A stretch of 64,000 nt of DNA from Bradyrhizobium sp. SSBR45G (lineage in GTDB: Bacteria > Pseudomonadota > Alphaproteobacteria > Rhizobiales > Xanthobacteraceae), in contig NZ_BSCT01000035.1 of NCBI RefSeq assembly GCF_030159255.1, positions 17,729-81,728 of the forward strand. Reading direction: 5' to 3'. A program made the position numbers and the translations under genes. Below are positions 1 through 7,794 of this stretch, piece after piece. The number at the start of each line of letters is the position of its first letter. The stretch's first letter is position 1. The notes beneath the pieces were generated by a model. That model was not told the origin of the DNA. It ran no database searches and saw nothing but the letters and a program-made list of their open reading frames with translations.

Positions 1-1
1 C

Positions 2-691
2 GGCTGGAGACTCGATCTCGCCTATTTCGGCGTCAACCACCTGCTGGTCGGCATCTTCCTGGTGGTCTCGACGCATTTTGCCCATGACACGTTCGCCTGG
101 GCGATCAGCCCGTCCCTGCAGGCGCATGTCGTGGCCCTGCCGGCGATCGTCCGCTTCGTGCTGGTGATCCTGGCGGCCGATGCCGTCGAATACGTCTCCC
201 ACCGCGCCTATCACGAGGTGCCTTGGCTGTGGCGTATCCATGCGGTGCATCATTCGCCCGAACACATGGACTGGCTCTCGGGATCGCGCCTCCACTTTTT
301 CGAGCCATTGGCAACGCGCGCTTTGGTGCTTGTGCCGATCGTCCTGCTCGGCTTCCCGCAGGATACGATCTTCGCCTATCTCATTTTCATCTCCGTACAG
401 TCGGTGCTGATCCATTCCAACATCAAGATGGATGTCGGCTGGCTGCGCTACATCATCGTCACGCCGCAATTCCATCACTGGCACCACGCCTCGGACGCCG
501 AGGCCCTCGACAAGAACTACGCGGCCCACACGCCGCTGTTCGATATGCTGGGCGGAACCTGGCACCTGCCCGCAGATCGCTGGCCAGTGAAATACGGTAC
601 GGTGAAGCCGATCCCCGGCGGCATGCTCGGCCAGTTCATGCACCCCTTCGTCGGGCCGGTGAAGGAATTCCTCGAACATCGGGATCCGTGA
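2..691 (+). CDS. Fatty acid hydroxylase / sterol desaturase family protein (5' end outside window)
   Basis: The reading frame is open from the first complete codon at position 2, so the gene starts upstream of the window and only its 3' part is seen. A GTG at 62 is unlikely to be the true start because the frame before it encodes a hydrophobic stretch that fits the family. The visible part has the histidine clusters of the membrane di-iron hydroxylase superfamily: HRAYH, then RIHAVHHS, then FHHWHHA near the C-terminal third. These proteins hydroxylate or desaturate lipids or sterols in the membrane; the substrate here cannot be told. Several hydrophobic segments separate the histidine boxes, as expected. 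It ends with TGA at 689-691. The next gene is on the other strand and convergent. Confidence 0.85.
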   Translation, partial: GWRLDLAYFGVNHLLVGIFLVVSTHFAHDTFAWAISPSLQAHVVALPAIVRFVLVILAADAVEYVSHRAYHEVPWLWRIHAVHHSPEHMDWLSGSRLHFFEPLATRALVLVPIVLLGFPQDTIFAYLIFISVQSVLIHSNIKMDVGWLRYIIVTPQFHHWHHASDAEALDKNYAAHTPLFDMLGGTWHLPADRWPVKYGTVKPIPGGMLGQFMHPFVGPVKEFLEHRDP

Positions 692-866
692 TGCGGCGTG
701 CATCGCTGTTGCATGGGGATGCTCCTGGCTTGGGGCGCCCTTCATTCTGAGGGCAGAGCGGTCGGTGGCTATAGCTCTCAGCAGTGCTTCAGGCCATCGC
801 GCCTTACTAAGCAACCGTTTAGTCCCGTGATCCGAAGTGCTGAGGCCGGCAAGGCCGTTCGCCGCA

Positions 867-2192
867 CTATTGTACGCCGGTATGAAGGTCATAAAGCGAT
901 GTGACGCCTTCGCTGTGGACCCATACGCCACTGTCGCCCTCCAGGAAACCCATGGAGTTGAGCGATCCCGGTCCTGGCGAGTGGAAACGCTGCAAGATCC
1001 GGCCATCGTCCATTGATATCAAGCCCAGGAGAGGATTAGACCCATCTGGGGGTAGTCCGATGAGCGCATAGCGCCCATCATGGCTGATGGCCGGGTTCGG
1101 GTAGAAATCGAGCCGACGAACGGTTCCGCGAACCTCCCAAACCCGATGCCCTGTGTCGGCATCGAACAGTGCGGCAATGACGGTTTCGACCGGCTTGCAA
1201 GGGGGCCAGAAACGACTTCTTGAAGAATGCTTTTCTGTCTCATCGTAGCCCTCGTCGCAGCGGAGCCGCGCAACGAGCAGGCGAGATCCGTCCGGCGAGA
1301 TCGACATCTTGTTGTTGGCCTCCTCGCGATCGGGATAGGGACTGGGCAGGATCCGCGGCGGCTCCCCTTGGGTCCACGTGACCCACTGGTCGAGAGCGCT
1401 CAGCACGGCGCGCATCCGACCATCGTGCAGTCGAGTGACTGCGGCGTTGTTCACGTTCGCGATATAATAGGCATCCTTAAGTCGTTCGAAGACGTCAAAT
1501 GGAAGCGTGTCCAACACGACGCCGCGTTTTGCATCGATCATGGCAAACGTGGGATGTCTGTCGTGACGCTGTGGCTGATACGACTGGCCTCTCGCTCCGA
1601 AGTAAGCCAGAGCTAGGCCGTCACCGTCCGCCCACATGAGGCCGTCCAGCGGGCCTGCCTTGTGACGCGGTGGGGCAAAGTTGCGGATGCTGCCGTCCTG
1701 CAAGGAGATCAACACGGGTTGCAAGCCCGAACTGGTGGTTCCCCCGGAGTCGATGTTTTCCCGTGTCCCGGTCCAGATGCCTGACGAGTCCGATGCCCAT
1801 CCATAGGCCGGTACCGAGTGCTCGGCCTGACCGAATTGCCACAACGGGCCCATGTTCAGCGCGTAGCTGCTCCAGCTATCGCGCGCATCGAGCCGCGAGA
1901 CATTCAGCACCTTCCGTTCCGCCGAATAGTCGCCGCCGCCCTGAAGGTACATGACTAAGCGACCGTCCGGCGATACCATGGCAACCTGCTTGAAATCAAA
2001 CAGTGCAAACGGAATGCGTTGGCAAGTGACCTTCGCAAGTTCGAGTGGGCCTTGGCCATCTGGCGCTAGATTCAGTTTACGGTAGTACGGATCGATACAA
2101 TTGATCCACTCGACAGCGTGTGCCGCTCTTGGGCAGCTGAAGTAAGAGGTGGTCGCACATAGTATGATGGAGACGATAAATCGAAGTCGCAT
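867..2192 (-). CDS. Unrecognised exported protein, probably beta-propeller-like
   Basis: I do not recognise the family. The frame opens at 2243, but the ATG at 2192 is a better start: it puts a typical signal peptide first (basic MRLR, a hydrophobic core, then AAHA before the mature chain), and GGGAG lies upstream. The mature protein of about 415 residues contains repeated segments of the kind SPDGRLVMYL, SPDGSRLLVARL and SHDGRYALIG, the spacing and wording of WD40/TolB-like propeller blades. It is therefore probably a periplasmic or secreted propeller, with no catalytic motif visible. The region from about 700 to 2450 looks less GC-rich and less biased in codon use than its neighbours, which may mark an acquired segment. 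It stands alone, convergent with the lipid hydroxylase gene and upstream-facing away from bioR. Confidence 0.7.
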   Translation of the reverse strand: MRLRFIVSIILCATTSYFSCPRAAHAVEWINCIDPYYRKLNLAPDGQGPLELAKVTCQRIPFALFDFKQVAMVSPDGRLVMYLQGGGDYSAERKVLNVSRLDARDSWSSYALNMGPLWQFGQAEHSVPAYGWASDSSGIWTGTRENIDSGGTTSSGLQPVLISLQDGSIRNFAPPRHKAGPLDGLMWADGDGLALAYFGARGQSYQPQRHDRHPTFAMIDAKRGVVLDTLPFDVFERLKDAYYIANVNNAAVTRLHDGRMRAVLSALDQWVTWTQGEPPRILPSPYPDREEANNKMSISPDGSRLLVARLRCDEGYDETEKHSSRSRFWPPCKPVETVIAALFDADTGHRVWEVRGTVRRLDFYPNPAISHDGRYALIGLPPDGSNPLLGLISMDDGRILQRFHSPGPGSLNSMGFLEGDSGVWVHSEGVTSLYDLHTGVQ

Positions 2193-2470
2193 ATCTGGAT
2201 AGTGCTCCCGGAGCGTTAGTTGCTTTTGACGAAACTCGTTCAATTCTATGCTCGCGTGATCGACATCGGCTTAGGATCCGAAGCGGACTCTCAACTTTGT
2301 TGCGGCCCACGCCGCTGTAAACTTTTGTGTACCAAGTAGGTAGCCGTCCGGCGAGCCGAATATCATATCGATGTGACGTAGGGGCAGGTTGCAGCCCCCT
2401 CACGTCACGGCCCTGAGCAGGCCGGGCGTGAGCGGCCCTCAATTGTAACCGTCAGAGTCTCTGTGCGCCG

Positions 2471-3112
2471 CTACGCGCCGCCCGGCCGCGCCAGCCGCTC
2501 GATGGTCTGGTTGTGCCGTGTCAGCAGCTCGCAGGCGTGGCCGATCTGGCGGGCGCGCAGCGCCTGCAGGATCAGGCGGTGATCCTGGTTGGTGCGCGGG
2601 CGCCAGCCGGCGTTGCGGGCCATGGCGAGCACCAGACGGGAGTTGGCGAGGCGCAGTCCATCGAGGCTCGCCAGCAGGCGCGGCATCGCGCAGGGCGTGA
2701 CCAGCGCGCGGTGGAAGGCGCGGTTGGCGGTCTCGAACTCCGAAATCGTCTCGGCATTGTCGGCCTCGATCAGCGCCAGCTCGATGGCGGCGAGATGCGT
2801 CGGCGTGTAGCGCGGCGCGGCGTTGCGCAGTGCCACGACTTCGAGCGCGACCCGCATCTCGACGATCTCCTTGGTCGACTTCGCATCGAGCGGTGCCACC
2901 CGCACGCCGCGCCGTGGTTCGGCGACGACGAGATAGAGCGCCTCGAGCTGCCGGAACGCTTCGCGCACCGGCACGTGGCTCGAGCTGAACTCGCGGGCGA
3001 CATGATCCTGCCGCAGCGGAGCATCCGGCGGCAGGGCGCCGCTGACGATCCGTTCGGTGATGGCATCAGCGATGCGCTGGACGGTGGTGAAATTCTCATC
3101 CGACATGGTCAT
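2471..3112 (-). CDS. bioR: GntR-family (FCD) regulator, probable biotin regulator BioR
   Basis: This 213-residue protein has an N-terminal winged helix of the GntR type (residues about 8-75, with REAFRQLEAL followed by a basic wing RRGVRVAPL) and a C-terminal all-helical FCD ligand domain, which places it in the FadR subfamily. It is divergent from bioBFDA, and the short intergenic region holds sites matching the known BioR box TTATMKATAA. BioR proteins of alphaproteobacteria are GntR-type repressors of biotin synthesis or uptake genes, so the context makes the assignment strong. A box lies directly against its own start codon (3116-3125), suggesting autoregulation. The start is ATG 3112 or ATG 3106; neither has a clear Shine-Dalgarno sequence, so the transcript may have a very short leader. 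Confidence 0.85.
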   Translation of the reverse strand: MTMSDENFTTVQRIADAITERIVSGALPPDAPLRQDHVAREFSSSHVPVREAFRQLEALYLVVAEPRRGVRVAPLDAKSTKEIVEMRVALEVVALRNAAPRYTPTHLAAIELALIEADNAETISEFETANRAFHRALVTPCAMPRLLASLDGLRLANSRLVLAMARNAGWRPRTNQDHRLILQALRARQIGHACELLTRHNQTIERLARPGGA

Positions 3113-3115
3113 AGA

Positions 3116-3125
3116 TTATCTATCA
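3116..3125. promoter_or_regulatory. BioR box at the bioR start
   Basis: The sequence TTATCTATCA differs at one position from the palindromic BioR site TTATCTATAA (general form TTATMKATAA). It lies 4 bases upstream of the bioR start codon, where a bound repressor would block initiation of bioR transcription. Autoregulation is inferred from position. Confidence 0.7.
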
Positions 3126-3180
3126 AAATAGCGCGTGCAGGGCAACAACACGTCGGCTACGGTGCATCGATAGGGATGTA

Positions 3181-3207
3181 TTATAGATAATAGATAAAAT
3201 AATCTAT
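3181..3207. promoter_or_regulatory. BioR box and adjoining inverted repeat upstream of bioB
   Basis: Positions 3181-3190 read TTATAGATAA, an exact match to the BioR consensus TTATMKATAA. Directly next to it is a second inverted repeat, ATAGAT (3190-3195), six bases, ATCTAT (3202-3207), built from the same half-site. The pair ends 20 bases before the bioB start codon, so it must cover the promoter or the first transcribed bases. Two adjacent half-site arrangements suggest cooperative or two-dimer binding. Confidence 0.85.
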
Positions 3208-3227
3208 ATCTTGCGCGAGGTTTGAGC

Positions 3228-4280
3228 ATGGCAGAGTTGGTTGGAGGGTCGCAGGGGCAGCGCGAGGAGAGCGATCCCGTTCGTCACGACTGGACTCGGG
3301 CCGAGGCCGAGGCGCTGTACGGGCTGTCGTTCCCGGATTTGATGTTCCGCGCCCAGTCGGTGCATCGCCGGCATTTCGATCCCTCGCGGGTCGAGACGGC
3401 GAGCCTGCTCAGCATCAAGACCGGCGGCTGTCCGGAGGATTGCGGCTACTGCTCGCAGAGCGCGCATTACGACACCGGCCTGAAGGCGACTAGGCTGATG
3501 GATCATGATGCTGTCGTCGCGACGGCGCGGCGTGCGAAACAGGCCGGCGCCGAGCGCTTCTGCATGGCCGCGGCGTGGCGCAGCCCGAAGGACCGCGACC
3601 TCGATCAGGTCTGTGACATGGTGAGCGCCGTGAAGGATCTGGGCATGGAAACCTGCGTGACGCTGGGCATGCTGACCCCGCCGCAGGCGCAGCGGCTCAA
3701 GGACGCCGGGCTCGACTTCTACAACCACAACGTCGACACCTCGCCCGAATTCTACGACCGCATCATCACCACGCGCACTCTGCAGGACCGCATCGACACG
3801 CTCGCGCATGTCCGCGACGCCGGCATCAAGGTGTGCTGCGGCGGCATCATCGGCATGGGCGAGGCGGTCGACGACCGGCTCGGCATGCTGGTGCTGCTCG
3901 CCAATCTCGACGAGCATCCCGACAGCGTGCCGGTCAACCTGTGGAACGAGGTCAAGGGCGTGCCGGTCAACGCCACCGCCGCGCGGCCGGATCCGATTGC
4001 GCTGGTGCGACTGATCGCGGTGGCCAGGATCATGATGCCTGGGAGCGTGGTGCGGCTGTCGGCGGGGCGGCAATACATGAGCGACGAACTGCAGAGCCTG
4101 TGCCTGCTCGCCGGCGCCAATTCGATCTTCATCGGCGACGTGCTTTTGACGACCGCCAATCCGCAAGCCGCGCGCGATGCCGATCTGCTCGCGCGACTCG
4201 GCATGACGTCGTCGTTGGCGGCGCGCGCGGGTGCGCCAAGTGATGCAAGCGAAGCGGCGTATCGGTCAGTCATTGCGTGA
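3228..4280 (+). CDS. bioB: Biotin synthase
   Basis: BioB is the radical SAM enzyme that inserts sulfur into dethiobiotin, the last step of biotin synthesis. The 350-residue protein has the radical SAM cysteines C68, C72 and C75 in CPEDCGYC, and the YNHNVDT motif downstream that is typical of BioB. Length matches the family. The frame also has a TTG at 3222, but ATG 3228 has GAGG seven bases upstream (3217-3220) and is preferred. It is the first gene of bioBFDA, though a 388-base gap filled with repeats separates it from bioF, so bioFDA may need a separate promoter or be read through. Control by BioR is indicated by the boxes at 3181-3207. Confidence 0.97.
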   Translation: MAELVGGSQGQREESDPVRHDWTRAEAEALYGLSFPDLMFRAQSVHRRHFDPSRVETASLLSIKTGGCPEDCGYCSQSAHYDTGLKATRLMDHDAVVATARRAKQAGAERFCMAAAWRSPKDRDLDQVCDMVSAVKDLGMETCVTLGMLTPPQAQRLKDAGLDFYNHNVDTSPEFYDRIITTRTLQDRIDTLAHVRDAGIKVCCGGIIGMGEAVDDRLGMLVLLANLDEHPDSVPVNLWNEVKGVPVNATAARPDPIALVRLIAVARIMMPGSVVRLSAGRQYMSDELQSLCLLAGANSIFIGDVLLTTANPQAARDADLLARLGMTSSLAARAGAPSDASEAAYRSVIA

Positions 4281-4289
4281 TGCAGCATT

Positions 4290-4592
4290 GGGGGCCTCAT
4301 GGTTCGAGACGCGCCGCCATTTCGACTATTCGCGACGGCTCGCTCGCATGTGCGGCGCTCCTCACCATGAGGGAGAGCTTCGAATGCGGCACCGCACAGC
4401 CCCTGTCGGCCATGAGAGGCGTGTTCATGGAGAGAGTGAGTACGCGCGTGCTTCGATCCACGACTTGCCTGCGACGGAGCCACCTTCACTCCTCACCCTG
4501 AGGAGCCCGCCGAAGGCGGGCGTCTCGAAGGGCGAGGCCCGGATCTCGGCCTCCTGGTTCGAGACGTGTCTACGGCACGCCTCACCATGAGG
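4290..4592. repeat. Intergenic palindromic repeat cluster (family A) between bioB and bioF
   Basis: The 388-base gap between bioB and bioF holds no gene. It contains pieces of a repeat seen again at 63053-63210: TCATGGTTCGAGACGCGCCG (about 4297), GGCGCTCCTCACCATGAGG (about 4354), then TCACCCTGAGGAGCCCGCC followed by GAAGGCGGGCGTCTCGAAGG (4493-4532) and a closing CTCACCATGAGGG (4581). The arms are complementary (GCCCGCC/GGCGGGC; CTCA..TGAG), so the transcript could fold into hairpins inside the biotin operon. Short open frames here are shadows of the repeat. Confidence 0.8.
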
Positions 4593-4668
4593 GCGACGCT
4601 CCGAAACGGGCGCTGTCCTGATGCAACACCACCGTCATTGATGCGTTCGCCGACAACGGAAGTGATTC

Positions 4669-5832
4669 ATGCAAGCGTCCGCCAATCGTCTCGCAGGCTA
4701 CGCCAAGGGCTTGGAAGATCTCGCAGCCGATGACCGGCTGCGGCGCCTCAGCCCGAGATCAGGTCTGGATTTCTCCTCCAACGACTATCTCGGCCTGGCC
4801 CAGGCGCCGCGCATGAAGCGCGCGGTCGCGGCCGCGATAGAAGCCGGCACGCCGGTGGGGGCGGGCGGGTCGCGGCTGCTGCGCGGCAATTGCGCGGAGC
4901 ATGAACGGCTCGAGGCCGAGGCGGCACGCTTCTTCGGGGCCGACAGCGCGCTGTTCTTCGGCTCGGGCTACATGGCGAACTTCGCCGTGCTGACGACGCT
5001 GCCGCAAGCCGACGACCTGCTGGTGCTCGATGCACTCGTGCATGCCAGCACGCATGAGGGCGCACGGGCCGGCCGGGCCGAGACATGTCAATTCGTCCAC
5101 AACGATCCGCAATCGGCCGATGAGAGGATCCTCGCTTGGCGCAGGGACGGGGGCATCGGCCGGCCCTGGATCGTGGTGGAAAGTCTGTACAGCATGGATG
5201 GCGACATCGCGCCGCTGGACGATCTGATCGCGGTTGCCGAACGTCATGATGCCTTTCTGCTGATCGACGAGGCGCACGCGACCGGCGTGCGTGGCGCGCA
5301 GGGCCGCGGCCTTGCCTCGGCTTACGACGGCCGCGACAACATCGTGATTGTTCATACCTGCGGCAAGGCGCTTGGCGCCGCCGGCGCGCTGGTCACCGCG
5401 AGCCGCGTGCTGCGCGACACGCTGATCAACCGCTGCCGTCCCTTCATCTTCGCGACCGCACCGTCGCCGTTGATGGCGGTGGCGGTTTCCGAGGCGCTCG
5501 CAACCCTGCAGGACGAGCCGGAGCGGCAGCAGAGGCTCACGCAGCTCGTGGCCTTTGCCCATCGCGAGATCGTCGCGCGCTTCGGCGAGACGTGGTCGTC
5601 GTCGCAGATCATTCCCTATGTCGTCGGCGACAATGCGCGCGCGATGAACCTCGCCGGCGATTTGCAACTGCGCGGCTTCGACATCCGTGGCATTCGGCCG
5701 CCGACGGTGCCGGCCGGCACCGCGCGTCTGCGGCTGTCGCTGACCTTGAATGTCGACGAGGCCGCGGTCACGGCGCTGCTCGATGCGCTCGTTGAGCTCG
5801 AAGGGAGGCCGCGATGGCGCAGTGCATCGTAG
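4669..5832 (+). CDS. bioF: 8-amino-7-oxononanoate synthase
   Basis: BioF is the PLP enzyme that joins pimeloyl thioester and L-alanine to give 8-amino-7-oxononanoate, the first committed ring-precursor step of biotin synthesis. The 387-residue protein has the alpha-oxoamine synthase fold: the FSSNDYLGLA start, the substrate glycine-rich GAGGSRLLRGN, DEAHATG for the PLP-ring contacts and the PLP lysine K233 in TCGKALG. ATG 4669 has GGAAG a few bases upstream. The last 19 bases overlap bioD, so the two are translationally coupled. Confidence 0.96.
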   Translation: MQASANRLAGYAKGLEDLAADDRLRRLSPRSGLDFSSNDYLGLAQAPRMKRAVAAAIEAGTPVGAGGSRLLRGNCAEHERLEAEAARFFGADSALFFGSGYMANFAVLTTLPQADDLLVLDALVHASTHEGARAGRAETCQFVHNDPQSADERILAWRRDGGIGRPWIVVESLYSMDGDIAPLDDLIAVAERHDAFLLIDEAHATGVRGAQGRGLASAYDGRDNIVIVHTCGKALGAAGALVTASRVLRDTLINRCRPFIFATAPSPLMAVAVSEALATLQDEPERQQRLTQLVAFAHREIVARFGETWSSSQIIPYVVGDNARAMNLAGDLQLRGFDIRGIRPPTVPAGTARLRLSLTLNVDEAAVTALLDALVELEGRPRWRSAS

Positions 5833-6446
5833 TCACGGGAACGGACACCGGCATCGGCAAGACCGTGTTCGCCGCCGGCCTCACGGCGCTGCTCGGCGCC
5901 TGCTACTGGAAGCCGGTCCAGGCTGGCCTTGCGGAAGAGACGGATTCCCGCCGCGTCCAGCGGCTCGGCGATCTCGGCGATGATCGCGTGATTCCCGAAG
6001 CCTACCGGCTGGCCGAGCCGGCCTCGCCGCATCTGGCGGCGCGCCGCGAAGGCATCCGCATCGATCCGCAGTCCCTCGTTCCGCCCGAGGCGGGCGACAG
6101 GCCCGTCGTGATCGAGGGCGCCGGCGGCGTCATGGTGCCGCTCGATGTCGATACGCTCTATCTCGACGTCTTCGCGCGCTGGCGCTTTCCGGTCGTGCTC
6201 TGCGCGCGCACCAGCCTCGGCACCATCAACCACTCGCTGCTGTCGCTGGCGGCACTGCGCAGCCGCGGCATCGACGTGCGCGGCATTGCCTTCATCGGCG
6301 ACGCCGCTCCGGACAGTGAGGACACGATCTGCCGCGTCGGCGCGGTGAAGCGCCTGGGCCGGTTGCCCTGGCTCACGCCGCTGACGCCGCAATCACTGCA
6401 ACAGGCGTTCGCGGCTCAATTCCAGCGCGGGGATTTCGAGCGATGA
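5814..6446 (+). CDS. bioD: Dethiobiotin synthetase
   Basis: BioD closes the ureido ring: it uses ATP and CO2 to turn 7,8-diaminopelargonate into dethiobiotin. The 210-residue protein opens with the P-loop GTDTGIGKT (residues 9-17), has the metal/ATP-contacting EGAGGVMVPL and matches the family length. The start ATG 5814 lies inside bioF (19-base overlap), and its stop overlaps the bioA start as ATGA (6443-6446), so bioF, bioD and bioA form one tightly coupled unit. Confidence 0.95.
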   Translation: MAQCIVVTGTDTGIGKTVFAAGLTALLGACYWKPVQAGLAEETDSRRVQRLGDLGDDRVIPEAYRLAEPASPHLAARREGIRIDPQSLVPPEAGDRPVVIEGAGGVMVPLDVDTLYLDVFARWRFPVVLCARTSLGTINHSLLSLAALRSRGIDVRGIAFIGDAAPDSEDTICRVGAVKRLGRLPWLTPLTPQSLQQAFAAQFQRGDFER

Positions 6447-7708
6447 TGCGGAAGCCGGCGTCGCCGATCTGGCACCCGTTCACGCAGCACGCGCTGCAGC
6501 CCGAGATGACGCCGATCGTCGGCGGCGAGGGCGCCTATCTCAAAACGCGCGACGGCCGGCGAATCATCGATGCGATCGCCTCCTGGTGGGTGATCACGCA
6601 TGGTCATTGTCATCCCGAAATCGTGCGTGCGATCCAGCAGCAGGCCGAGCAGCTCGATCAGGTGATCTTCGCCGGCCATACCCACGCGCCCGCAGAGGCG
6701 GTCGCCGCCGGCATGCTGGCGCTGTCGCCGCCGGGCCTCGCCCACGTGTTCTTCTCCGACTCAGGCGCCACCAGCGTCGAGGTCGCGCTGAAGATGGCGC
6801 TCGGCTATTTCAGGAACATCGGCGCGCCGCGTACGCGCATCGTGGTGATGCAGCATTCCTATCACGGCGACACCATCGGTGCGATGTCGGTCGGCGCGCG
6901 CGGCGTGTTCAATGCCGCCTATGAGCCGCTGCTGTTCGATGTCGCCGTCGTGCCGTTTCCCGCAGCAGGGCAGGAGCAGGCGACGCTCGATGCCTTGGCC
7001 GCCATCTGCGAGCGCGACCGGCCGGCCGCTTTCATCGTCGAGCCGCTGGTGCTCGGCGCGGGCGGCATGCTGATGTATCCGCCCGCGGTGTTGCGCGAGA
7101 TGCATCGGATCTGCCAGGCCTTTGGCGTGCTGTTCATCGCCGACGAGGTGATGACCGGCTGGGGCCGCACCGGCACCTTGTTCGCCTGCGAGCAGGCAGA
7201 CGTTGCGCCCGACATCGCCTGCTACGCCAAGGGCCTCACCGGCGGCGCGATGCCGCTCGCGGTCACGCTGTGCAGCGCCGCCATCTTCGAGGCGCACGTC
7301 TCGACTGATCGCGCGCGGACGTTCTTCCATTCCAGCTCCTATACGGCCAATCCCATCGCCTGTGCGGCGGCGTGCGCCAATCTCGAGCTATGGCGCCAGC
7401 CTGAGACGCGCGCTCGGCTCGCCTCGGTCGCCGAATCGCAAGAGCGCTCCCTGGCACGCTTTCGCTATGACGAGCGCTTCTCCGACCTGCGGCGCTGCGG
7501 CACCATCACGGCGCTCGACCTCCACGCCGATGAGCCGGGCTACCTCGCCGAGATCGGGCCGAAATTGCAGGCGTTCTTCCGCGCCAGCGACGTGCTGCTG
7601 CGGCCGCTCGGCCATACGATCTATGTCATGCCGCCATATTGCGTCACGCCGGACGATCTCGATGCGATCTATGCCGTGATCGACGAGGCCGTCGATCACG
7701 TGCTTTGA
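6443..7708 (+). CDS. bioA: Adenosylmethionine-8-amino-7-oxononanoate aminotransferase
   Basis: BioA is a class III PLP aminotransferase that uses S-adenosylmethionine as amino donor to make 7,8-diaminopelargonate. The 421-residue protein has WHPFTQH at the start, SWWVITHGHCHP, the DEVMTGWGRTG segment with the PLP-ring aspartate and the PLP lysine K263 in YAKGLTGG. Order in the pathway is BioF, BioA, BioD, BioB, all present here. No pimeloyl-forming gene (bioZ, bioC/H or bioW type) follows: the next gene is unrelated, so the acyl precursor must come from elsewhere in the genome. Confidence 0.96.
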   Translation: MMRKPASPIWHPFTQHALQPEMTPIVGGEGAYLKTRDGRRIIDAIASWWVITHGHCHPEIVRAIQQQAEQLDQVIFAGHTHAPAEAVAAGMLALSPPGLAHVFFSDSGATSVEVALKMALGYFRNIGAPRTRIVVMQHSYHGDTIGAMSVGARGVFNAAYEPLLFDVAVVPFPAAGQEQATLDALAAICERDRPAAFIVEPLVLGAGGMLMYPPAVLREMHRICQAFGVLFIADEVMTGWGRTGTLFACEQADVAPDIACYAKGLTGGAMPLAVTLCSAAIFEAHVSTDRARTFFHSSSYTANPIACAAACANLELWRQPETRARLASVAESQERSLARFRYDERFSDLRRCGTITALDLHADEPGYLAEIGPKLQAFFRASDVLLRPLGHTIYVMPPYCVTPDDLDAIYAVIDEAVDHVL

Positions 7709-7794
7709 ACGCCGTTCCGCGCGGTGCAATTTGCGCTCGACGATCTCCCGCACTAGCATCCCGCGAACGAGGTTCGTTGCGGGAGGAAGCAGCC

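Noticed and set aside
4297..4317. GGTTCGAGAC resembling a tRNA T-arm
   Set aside because: It belongs to repeat family A; no acceptor or anticodon stem can be formed around it.
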